Assembly (NCBI RefSeq): GCF_020921035.1
Contig: NC_063157.1
Coordinates: forward strand, 8,034,001 to 8,098,000
Origin: Rhodamnia argentea
Taxonomy: Eukaryota > Streptophyta > Magnoliopsida > Myrtales > Myrtaceae
Direction of reading: 5' to 3'
DNA length: 64,000 bases
Under the pieces are notes generated by a model, which was not told the origin of the DNA, made no database searches, and saw nothing but the letters and a program-made list of their open reading frames with translations. The position numbers and the translations under genes are program-made. Position 1 is the stretch's first letter. Each line of letters begins with the position of its first letter. Shown in pieces: positions 55,012 through 64,000 of this stretch.

Positions 55012-56200
55012 GGTCGTCCGCCTGATTAGGTTTGTTGCAGATCCGGTGGTGGAGGGAAGGAGGGAGGGAGCCGGAGGGAGTGAGGGAGGGATGGCCGTAG
55101 AGAGAAAGTGGAATGACTTTGGAAGAATTATGACTATGAGAGAGGAAGACGGAGGGGGGCCTTTTAAGGGGGAGGATAAACGGCGAATGACGGCTTGTGC
55201 TATCTGTGGCCACGTGGCGGTTCTTCGTTGAAGGGTGGAGTAACGGCGTTAGCGGGTGGACCGGTATGTTGAACGCAGTCAGTGCTTTTTATTTTTTATT
55301 TTTTTCCTTCTGCGAAATGAAAAATCCCAGAGCGCGTAGGTGGGGAAAGAGAGGAGTACGTTGACTCGACTATCTAAAGACGCCGAGTTTGAAATTCAAA
55401 ATAGCAGTCAGACTCACACGCCGCACGCGCGGGGCACGCGCAGGAGGAAGATTCCTCTTACGAAGCTCCATAGTCCGTCCAAATTCCGGCTCTGCTGAAG
55501 AAGACACCTTACTTTTCAAATCGGTTCACATTAATTAAATCTTGCTGACTCATTCGGGTAATTTTACCTAGTCATACAAATCTCTGTTGAAATTTACAGT
55601 CGAGTTATAGGATTCGATTTCCCAATCATCGAATGATGATGCGGAGCGCAATCCATCATATTTTCTAGATAAAATACCGACGCGATAATCACATGATAAT
55701 CAAATGATGTCTGAAAAAGTGGCCCAAGTATCCGTCACATATATGCACTTTGTCAACAAATTGGTGAGACTTTCGATCAAAATGTATTAATTGCTCCAAA
55801 ATGACAAAAAGCTTAATGTATCGAATGGCCGAATTAAAACTTTGGTGGTCAATTGCAAATCTCACTTAACTTCAATGACAACGAATGGTATTTTCTTAGA
55901 ATTTGTTATAAATGTGCAATCAAGTTACGGGGTCATATGTTGCCATGCACTCTTTTAATTGGATAACATGGCATTATCATCGAAAAATAAGAAATAAAAG
56001 AAATTAGTATGCTTCCCTGAAAATAGCGTAGAACAAGCGAAAAAACAACACTTATTGCACATAATCGAGTGAAATTAAGTCAACACGGTAACTACTCAAG
56101 CTCATATCCTAAGGGTTGATGCTCAATTTGAGCTTAATTTGGCAAGCTCGAGCTCAATTCGGCCCAATGATTTCTAAACTAGGTCAACTCAATTCAACTA
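55012..56200. other. Promoter side of the RING-DUF1117 gene, then intergenic
   Basis: The first 250 bases are GC- and purine-rich and should be the leader and promoter of the minus-strand RING gene. No clear TATA box. The remainder is AT-rich with no gene. Confidence 0.45.
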
Positions 56201-56821
56201 GGTTGTATTTGGTTGATAAAAATTAGGATAATATGTGTTTTATCATATCCTATGTTTGGTAGATGTCCATGATAGAATAAAAAGGGATATATGAGAATAT
56301 AACCATGATAAAAATATCTTGGGGGAGTTTGTGGGATAGATCCCGATAAAATTTTCAAAATAACAAACACAAGGCGAACCATTTTTTTTTTTTTACAACC
56401 ATTGCCTTTTCTTCGCATTGGACCGCCTCTCCTGCGACAACAACGGTTAAGTGTGATTGCCTTCCGGCGGTGCCATGTTGGGGTCTCCGGTAGCAAAATG
56501 GGGTATTACCACGACCTCATTCTTTAATCGATAGTTTGGCATGATATGAGATTGTATCTCTCGTTCTTTAATTATTTGAACCTTTCCAGCATTTGAAAGG
56601 GGTCTCGACATGTTATGAAGAGTTCGATGTTGATCATCGACTTTTAAGATGGCTTTCTTGGACGACTTGCATTGGTGCATCTTCAACTTGTGAAAAGAAG
56701 TTGAATAATTTCATTTTTCAGCACTTGTTTACTCACTCGACAAGACAACGAGCAAGGTCGGCAGGCCATTTTCAAAAGATTTGACTTAGTTTTACTGGGT
56801 CTACTCGATTGATGTCGTGCC

Positions 56822-56864
<43 letters not shown>

Positions 56865-57097
56865 CAAATGTCTATTTAATAATAACTCACTTTTTAGAGC
56901 TCATCATTGAAAAATTTCTAAAGCATTCTGATGTTTCAACAAATTAAAGTCAATGCCAACTGCATTTTGCCTTTACTTATCTCACTTTATATCGCAGTTC
57001 GCCAAACAAGAATTGGATATGGTAAAAATCCTTAGATTTCTTTTCCTATTCTATCCAGTCCTATCCCGATTGGAAATCCGGATGACCAGACGCAACC
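56201..57097. mobile_element. PIF/Harbinger-like non-autonomous element, copy 1
   Basis: The left end GGTTGTATTTGGTTGAT and the reverse-complemented right end GGTTGCGTCTGGTCATC are imperfect terminal inverted repeats, flanked by CTA on the left and TTA on the right, close to the TWA target duplication of the superfamily. The first 240 bases match the window's right end (63777-64000). No transposase is recognisable in the 0.9-kb interior, which holds an (AT)n microsatellite at about 56826-56862. Superfamily assignment rests on the ends only. Confidence 0.6.
56826..56862. repeat. AT dinucleotide microsatellite
   Basis: An uninterrupted TA/AT run of about 36 bases inside the PIF/Harbinger-like element. 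Confidence 0.9.
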
Positions 57098-57157
57098 TTA
57101 AGGTTTAAAAAAAAAGACACCGGCATTTTGCATATTGTATTATCTATTAGTTTTAAA

Positions 57158-57836
57158 AGGATAAGTACACAATAAGTGGTGAAATTTATCGCGAATATGC
57201 GATTGAGTCCTAAAATTTTTAATAAGTACAATTAGGTCCTAAAACTTATTGAATTAATGAAATTAAGTCTTTATGTTAATTCTGTCCAATTTGGTTAAAA
57301 AAAATGCTTGGCAGGATTTCTTTTTTATTTTCTCTCCTAGCGTTGACTTTGACTAAAGCATGAAGTATAAGACTGAAACACTGTTGTTTCAAATCAAAAT
57401 CCAAAATTTTTACCACAAATCTTAATTAAATCGATCCAAAAAATAAAAATGCTAATTTTTTTAAAAGAACAAATTAGGAAAAAAGAAGAAGAAGCTAGGC
57501 TCTCACAAGTGGGGCAATGAAGGTTTGGTCGCCCCCCATCAGTAAAGGGCCTGCAAAGCATCGATCGTTTTATTTTTTTTAAGTTTATTTTCTAATAATC
57601 TAGTTTAAATAGGATTTGAGGTATTAATTAAGGATTTTGACCAAATCGACCTTTTGGTCCAGTGCTTCATGCTTTAGTCAACTTCAATGCCACGCAGAGA
57701 GAGAAATGCCATGTAGTCAAATATGACGAAATTAATTAAAGGACTTGATTGCACCATTTCGACGCGTTTTAAGGCTTAATTTGTAAGTTTTTTTAAAAAG
57801 TTTTAGCGCTCTACGATAGCTAGTGCATTTTATCCT
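57158..57836. mobile_element. MITE-like element with AGGATAA ends
   Basis: The left end AGGATAAGTACACAATAAGT and the reversed right end AGGATAAAATGCACTAGCTA bracket arms sharing TTGAGTCCTAAAA and inverted TTTTAAGGCTTAA-like words. A GGTCGCC-containing core sits near 57530. Non-coding. Confidence 0.6.
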
Positions 57837-58507
57837 AAGTTCAAACCATACTATGCAAAGCGTAGAATAAAACAGAGTCCAAACAGTTTAAACTTAATGC
57901 ACTTGTTTCAGTTGAGTTATTAACCTTTCGATTGTACCAATTGAGTTTTAAACCTTTTCTCGACGACCGCCGTCCATGTGAGCTATTTTTCGGCCAAAAT
58001 TGGTTGTACGGATTATATTGGCGGATCGCAAAAAATGTTTGGACTCAATTAGTACAATTAAAAGTCTTAGGATTGAATAGGCGCAAATACGATACGTTTA
58101 GAACTTTTTTTTTTTTGTACTTTTCCCCGACAATCAACGAGCAGCACCATGGGTTTATATTCCGTATCCTCTCTTCCTTGCAACAGCCTAGTACGACAAC
58201 TGGTTCACCACGATAGATCGGATCGGCCGCCATCGGCACGGTGCCACCACACGACGATCTCCATTTTTGCTTTGGATCCTTTACAAAGTCTTCGATGGTC
58301 GCTCGTTCGCCGCCCTTAGATCTTACTGCTCCTTAGCCATGCTTGGTGGAGAACACGAGTTCATGGCCGGACTCTCACGCGCAAAAAGACGACCCTACCG
58401 CCACTTCCTTTTCCGCTTTATGACCTCCCCCGAAAAGACAAATGATGAGAAGCGCCTCTCCATGGTGATCTTGTTGGAGGTAAATGCAACGACGTCGTTT
58501 TACCTCT
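57837..58507. other. Intergenic with a small repeat and an unsupported frame
   Basis: 57895-58110 has inverted words (TTGTACCAATTGAGTTTTAA and ACTCAATTAGTACAATTAAA), suggesting another miniature element. A 97-codon plus-strand frame from 58267 begins at a non-ATG codon, is moderately GC-rich and has no recognisable domain. I do not call it a gene. Confidence 0.35.
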
Positions 58508-58790
58508 TTAAGGTTTTGATTATTTCACGAAAAATAAATTATTTTAAAATATATTTTTAAAAAATAATCATATATATCGCTTGAAATAATTAGTCAATGA
58601 AAAATATTATTGTTGCCTATAACAATTTGTGTCTAAGTATTTAAATAATTAGTTAATGAAAAATATTGTCATTACCGACAATAATTTGTGTCTAAACATT
58701 TAAACATTTGGTTAAGCGATACATACAGTTATTTTTTTAAAAAAATATTTTTCGAATCATTCATATTTCGCTAAATAAACGGAGCCTAAG
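58508..58790. mobile_element. MITE, CTCCGTTTGTTT-type family, third member
   Basis: The right end reads CTTAGGCTCCGTTTATTTAG as reverse complement, the same terminus as at 16518 and 38454. The left end near 58508 is diverged. The interior has two direct copies of AATTAGTCAATGAAAAATAT-like sequence (58590 and 58650). Confidence 0.6.
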
Positions 58791-60462
58791 AGTCTTGATT
58801 AAAGGGCTATTAGGAAAGGAAAACAAACGTGAGGCTATGTAATTGCTTCGTTAACCCAATTGCCTAATGAGACACCAATTTTTCGTAGATGGAACTCAAG
58901 ATTATCAGGGTGTTCGGCCTTGAGGCATGAAAGAGAGGTTGAATAAACTCAGGCGATTCGTCATGTCCCTTTTTGTGTTTTATGAAACCTCCACGCGTAT
59001 ATTTTGTGTTGCCCTTTTGTTTGATGTCAGTTGTTGGGATGCCTATTAAGATATGCTTGATTGAATGAATGAAAGGACTGCCTAGTCGTTTGGTTAGATA
59101 TTATACTTGTTGAGTTTCGGCTCACTCCCGTTGATTTAACTTTTGTTCGGATAGGATTCTCATTTGAGAAGTAGTGGACATGAACGATGGAATCGGAGCA
59201 TGGCGACAATGATAGTGGATGGTATTCCGGAGTAGACATTTTCTCGAGTAATCCTCCCAATGTATTTTCGTATTTGTTCGTGTAAAGAAAATAATATATA
59301 ATTAACGGGTTATCTATTATAGTATCCGACGTTATTGCCTGTGTGATTTGTGTGTGCTGTTCACGTGCATGTTATACAGATTAGTGAACCTACTAAGGCC
59401 ATATCCATTAGGCGTGCCTGCCATTTTCTTTATGCATGCACTTGTGGTTGTATGGCCGCTGTTTGTTTTTAGTCCACTAAGCTTGCACATATGCCTTCTA
59501 TTATCTATAATACAAGATTAAATCGGAGCTTGTAATTAATGATGCACGACGCCCTGGGACGCTGGAGCTCTGATCAAGAAATGAGGAAAGGCCTTTTACA
59601 CCAACTAATTGGACTCAAAGAGAAAAGAGTAGGAACTATCTTCTTTGACACGAAGACCGAAGAGCCGTTAAATTCACGATACAAATTTTGGCACATATTC
59701 ATTCGATGCTCACTGCTTGAATATATACCCTTTTCGACAATGCGACGACAACATGGCCAACGTAAGGTTTCTAAGATATTTTAATTTATTTTCCAATGAG
59801 GAATAAATGTCATTCGTTTATCATTTATAATGTAGGATTATAGTTTTGCGGCGAAGCACAGATGAAGCTATGAAGTTGTGCTACTTAATAGGAAGTTGCT
59901 TTCCAATTGCCATTAATAAATTTGACCAAGTAAGAGAATCAAAATTAAAGTGATTGCACCTGAATCTTTTCTCTACAAGCTACCCATAGGCCATACGTAT
60001 TTGTTTTTACGTCTAATTGACGTGCCTAATATTTCATTTGATACAGTCAAGATAAAATTTTTCACATATGAAACAAAAAATTGAAAGTCCGTTTTTCTAC
60101 TTTGAAATGATATCTAACTTATCTCATATGTCCTTTTAACTTTTTAGGATTTTTTTTTTAACGTAGCGCTTGGAGGGTGCCACTTCGTCGCCACATGTCA
60201 TAAGAAAGTAGTAAAATAAAATGCATTAGCATTTTTCATTAGCTTAGTTGGACGTAGTTAACAGAAGAATTTGATTGAACTAATTAGATAAATTTTAAGA
60301 TTTGATTGCACTCTTTGAAATTTTAGGACTCAATTGTACTTTTGTGACAAATTTTAAGACTCCCAATACACATATCATCTCTAAATTTTATAAGCAAGTA
60401 CAATTTGGAACTTGTGAAAAAATTGTAAAAATTCAAGATATGCGGTCCTACCTTTCTTGAAT
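58791..60462. other. Intergenic, no supported gene
   Basis: AT-rich. A plus-strand frame at 59539-59784 has no domain. The stretch from about 60130 to 60420 contains TTTAGGACTCAATTGTACTT words resembling the arm of the 57158-57836 element, so it is probably a further relic. Confidence 0.4.
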
Positions 60463-61051
60463 GGGATAAGTTTACTAAAAATGTTATAACTTTTGTACGG
60501 CGTTCACTTAAGTTATATAACTTTTTTTTTTCCATTCACTTGAGAGCCATATCGAAGGAAAATCGATCACTTGAGTGCCATTTTCTAAAAATAATCTCGC
60601 GTGAACTTTTTATTATTATTTTATTTACTTTTTAGTGACATGAATTTTTAATTATTTTTTAATATTTTCTAAGAATTTTTTTCTTATTTTTAATTTATTT
60701 TTCATTTGATTTTTGGCTTTTTCCTTCTTGGCCAACCATCACCGGCTAAGGTCGCCGGTGACCCTTGCCGGCCAAGGGAGGAGAAAACCAAAAGAAAAGG
60801 AAAAATGAAAAAATAAATAGAAAAATTATAAATAAAACCATGCTTACATTAAAATATTTTTAAAAAATTATTGTGGCAGCGTCACGTTAGCTTTTTAGGA
60901 GTTCGCGTAAGATTTTCAGAGAGGCAAATTGTCGTTGGTACTTAGGTGATCGATTTTTCAAATTTATGACACTCAAGCGAGTAAAAAAAAAAATGTTATA
61001 GTACTCAAGTGAACCGTATAAAAATTATGACACTCTCGATGTACTTATTCC
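60463..61051. mobile_element. Longer diverged relative of the 52137 fold-back MITE
   Basis: The left end GGGATAAGTTTACTAAAAAT, then GTACGGCGTTCACTT, and the reversed right end GGAATAAGTACATCGAGAGT match the 52137-52510 element. CACTTGAGTGCC and TGACACTCAAGCGAG repeats persist in the arms. The centre is longer, with a GC-rich CACCGGCTAAGGTCGCCGG core flanked by purine and pyrimidine tracts. Confidence 0.7.
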
Positions 61052-62537
61052 TTTCTTATACCATCCAAAAATAAAATTATTCAAAACACATAATTTTTAA
61101 AAAGGTTTACAGCTACCTCCTCCAGAACTTTCTCTGGTGCCAACTGCACGTCCCTTGTCACTCCCTCCTCAAAGGCTCATGCAAGTCAAATGCAAATCAG
61201 CCTAAGAAGTGTATTAATTTAAAAAAAAAATATCGTGACACAGAAAAACATTCTCTAAAATTAAAATATTTCCGCTTTCCAAATGAAAGAACTCATTTTT
61301 CTAACTTTTAACACCCCTAAATGATTTTCGCTAAATGATCATTTTCAGCAAAGTAAATACGTGAAAATCTAGCAAACTATCCCTAAAAAATTCTTTCATT
61401 CAAATAAATGCACCTTTGTTTCACTGAAAATTTATTTTCCATGAAAAATCATTTTCGAATAAAACTGTCGGTCTTCATTTGTTGGGTGATTTAGGGAAAG
61501 TAATTTCCTTCTCATCGGAAGGGGGAGTCGTTTTCCGCCGATTTAAGTTTATTGTTTTACCTCCATGAAAAACGTTGTCCCAAAAATTGATTACTTTTCC
61601 GTCATTCAAATACCGAAAAGTCAAAAAAATATTTACTTGAAAACAGTTTTTTTTTCGAAGAAATGGATCCATAGATTCAATTGAGATTTACATGGACCCA
61701 CATGGCCCGTTGAGTTTTTTTTGCAGATCTCACATTAATCGAATGCATGCAAAAACTACTCTTTCATTACACCATTTGTAGAAGGAAGGCGGCTTTAAAA
61801 CTTAGGAGGTACTAACGTACTGATAGGGCAAACTATAGTGCAGTGGAACGATCCAACTGTTTTTCACATTTTGATATCAGAGGACCTTTATTTCAATCCT
61901 ACGGTCAGATGATTTTATGTTTGACATTATCTCTGAACTTGGGATTCATTCACCTACCAAAGAAGGAGCTTCATTGTGGGTAGCCTCTCAATTAAAGATA
62001 GACCTGTCCAAATGATCGCAAACACATTTTTTAATTCATATATAGTGGATCGAATTATTATATAAATTAATTATATTCAATAAATGAATTATAAATGAAT
62101 TTAAACATGATATGAGTGTTAAACAGATCATAAATGACTTTATAACTTATTTAGACTCAATCTACATCTGTAACTCTCTTTTTATTCTCTCCTACTCTGG
62201 TATGATCTCGTACTTTCTCGATCCGCACTCTCACCTCAATTTGAATATTAATTTTTCTAAATTGAATTAAATATGAAAGTGTTTTAAAAATATAAATCGG
62301 ATCAGAACAGAAAACTAAATTTGCATGGATTAAATGAATTTATGATTTGACCCAAATCCGACTCCAGCTCCAACGGGTCTAACCGAAGACGATCCAATTC
62401 ACATCCAGTAGAAGTCTGCGAAGAAGGATGGATGACAGAGAGAAGCTCAACATCTCGCAACACAAGCAAATCACAGAAGTAATGGCAGTGATACACCCGA
62501 GAGCTGCTAAACAAGCGCAACCCTCTTCATCGAATCG
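61052..62537. other. Intergenic; 3' side of the plastid-type gene
   Basis: AT-rich. TTCACTGAAAATTTATTTTCC-like words at about 61250-61660 are relics of miniature elements. The end nearest 62538 is the probable 3' untranslated region of the minus-strand gene. Confidence 0.45.
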
Positions 62538-63181
62538 TCAATCATCCCCATCCTCATCGATCCTTTGGCCGAACCCTCTCGGACCGGGCCTCGCCCTGAC
62601 CCTCCCCTTCTTCCCGCCTTTCTTCTTCTTCCCCCCCTCTTCCTTCTCGAACTTCTCCCTCTCCCTCTTCTGCAGAAAGTCCGTCACCGCTATGTAGACC
62701 ACCTATTCCAAGAATCGAACCAAACGCCCCCAATTCAACAACACCCACATCAGAAAAATCTCGACTTGAGCCAGTTCCTGCACGCGCACGACTCAACAAG
62801 ACCAGAACATGGAAAATGAAGCATTGGCCTGAAAGCCTGTATTAGCATTACCCCAATTGTGAGGATGGAGAGACCAAGGAAGGCGACGAAGAGCAGGACC
62901 GAGACGACGTTCGACACGCCGTCGTCGCCGCCGGACGACACTATCTGCTGCGAACTCTCCAGCGCATCTTCAGCAGCGGCACGGAGCCTCCAGCTTCCGG
63001 CCCTGGGGTTTCTCTCCGGCGCTTTAATGGATGAGCCGCCTCTGACGGTCCTTTGGGAAGATGTGGAGAGTGAAGAGGCCGCGGGCCAAGAGAGAGCGGC
63101 GCTTTTGAGAGGAGCGAAGGGTTTCAGCTTGAATATGCAGAGGTGGGGTGAGGAAGAAGATGGAAAGAGAGACGTGGCCAT
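62538..63181 (-). CDS. Predicted plastid-targeted single-pass membrane protein
   Basis: Two exons (63181-62852 and 62702-62538) join in frame across a 149-base GT-AG intron to 164 residues. I chose the ATG at 63181 (MATSLFPSSSS): it has a good context (GCCATGGCC) and gives a typical chloroplast transit peptide, rich in Ser/Ala/Arg up to about residue 65, with possible cleavage near LRAAA. An in-frame ATG 42 bases upstream is less likely. One hydrophobic span (about 91-117) contains NVVSVLLFVAFLGLSILTIG and runs into VVYIAVTDFLQKRER across the intron. The tail is strongly basic (KKKKGGKKGRVRARPGPRG) and ends in acidic residues. I do not recognise a named family. A thylakoid or envelope location is inferred from the transit-like N terminus. 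Confidence 0.85.
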
Positions 63182-63776
63182 GGCACATCTGCTGATCTCT
63201 GCAACTTTCTTATCGGGACGCACAAAAGCACAAAGGTCGCAGAAGTCGAGATGCGACGTCGGTTTGTGTATTAGGGCCCTCCAAGAGCTTCGTGTTGCGG
63301 TCCAAAGTTGAAGCGTGGGCTTTCTGAGAGAGGCTGTACGAGGACGAGCCCAGTGCCGGCGGTTTCAGACACGCCTTCACACGTGTATCTATCCTAGGGC
63401 AGCCTCGCCGGTGTCCCCCCCGCCCCTCGGCGAAGCTCCGCCGGCGTCCCTCTACCTCCTCCGCGATGCTTCCTAGCCACGACCGAGTTGTCTTCTTTTC
63501 ATCGTAGAGGATCGGCTTGGGACTTTGCAACACTCTCCTCTCTGGTGCGACAAAGGATAAAAGTGAGGGTAAAATCAGGATACTCTTTGAGACGGCAAGA
63601 ATAGAAGGAAAAAAAATCATCAAAACCCGTAAAGTAGCTGTCCGAAAATGTTAAAACTTCAAGTGAGGGTGATTTGTCTCGAGCCTCGAGCATTTGCAAA
63701 GCAAGATTTTGCTTCTAAGGCCCATGATATTGTCGTTGTGTTACCAAACACCAACATTTTGAGTCAAGATTCTTTA
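63182..63776. other. Promoter side of the plastid-type gene
   Basis: It should include the leader and promoter of the minus-strand gene. No TATA box stands out. GC-rich near 63330-63480, then AT-rich. Confidence 0.4.
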
Positions 63777-64000
63777 TGGTGCATTTCATCGTCATGATAA
63801 AAATCATAATAAAATATGTTTTATCCTATCTTGTATTTGGTAGATGTATATGATAGGATGAATGGAATATAGATAGGATAAAAAATATCTTAGAGAATGG
63901 GATGAAATAGACCCGAATAAGATTTCTTAAGAAAGCTTATGCGAGAATAACCAAATGTTTTCCACAACAACCGCTTCTCTTCCGCGCAAGGCCACTTCTC
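63777..64000. mobile_element. PIF/Harbinger-like element, copy 2 (runs off the window)
   Basis: It matches 56210-56440 in order: TGATAAAAATCATAATAAAA, TATGTTTTATCCTATC, GTATTTGGTAGATGTA, TAGACCCGAATAAGATTT, and the CCACAACAACCGCTTCT-like junction with the GC-rich interior. Only the left part is in the window. Confidence 0.65.

Noticed and set aside
58267-58560. 97-codon plus-strand frame
   Set aside because: Does not begin with ATG, has no recognisable domain, and its end runs into a miniature element.

Overview
The window is nuclear DNA from a flowering plant, most likely a woody eudicot. Evidence is spliced genes with GT-AG introns, CT-rich leaders, a plant tRNA-Gly, plant-only families (GRAS, DVL/RTFL, RING-DUF1117, plant mobile domain) and many AT-rich miniature inverted-repeat elements. 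The repeats remind me of Myrtaceae such as eucalypts, but that is an impression. No bacterial, organellar or CRISPR content was seen.

Layout. 0-5.7 kb is repeat-rich: decayed plant-mobile-domain (PMD) gene sequence, one exon of which is also present inverted, a 93-bp-arm hairpin, and an array of a short monomer in both orientations that abuts an orphan promoter-like segment. A tRNA-Gly(TCC) lies at 6.26 kb. A four-exon Rab5-interacting (Rab5IF/OPTI-like) membrane protein gene runs on the minus strand at 7.2-11.0 kb. 11-17 kb is intergenic with transposon relics. 17.7-34.6 kb is a tandem cluster of three plus-strand GRAS regulators of the LISCL group: an intact gene, a broken one and an intact one. 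The last two lie in a segmental duplication (about 20.9-25.5 and 29.6-35.6 kb), separated by a PMD-type repeat and gypsy-like LTR retrotransposon fossils. 35.6-41 kb is mostly miniature elements. A DVL/ROTUNDIFOLIA-like small-peptide gene is at 41.4 kb. An eight-coding-exon SDIR1 orthologue (minus) is at 43.1-48.6 kb, a single-exon zinc-ribbon/RING/DUF1117 E3 ligase gene (minus) at 53.9-55.0 kb, and a two-exon gene for a plastid-type membrane protein (minus) at 62.5-63.2 kb. The gaps between them hold miniature elements, and the window ends inside a second copy of a PIF/Harbinger-like element.

How the genes relate. They are not an operon-like system. Two themes stand out: local birth and death of LISCL-type GRAS genes, and two RING E3 ligases whose Arabidopsis relatives both act in ABA and drought responses lying about 5 kb apart on the same strand. 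I saw no clearly new biological system. The most unusual sequence structures are the inverted PMD exon with its neighbouring hairpin, the bidirectional short-monomer array, and the recurrence of short GC-rich cores flanked by purine or pyrimidine tracts in unrelated miniature elements. Exon boundaries were placed by eye from splice consensus, frame and remembered family sequence, with no alignment run.
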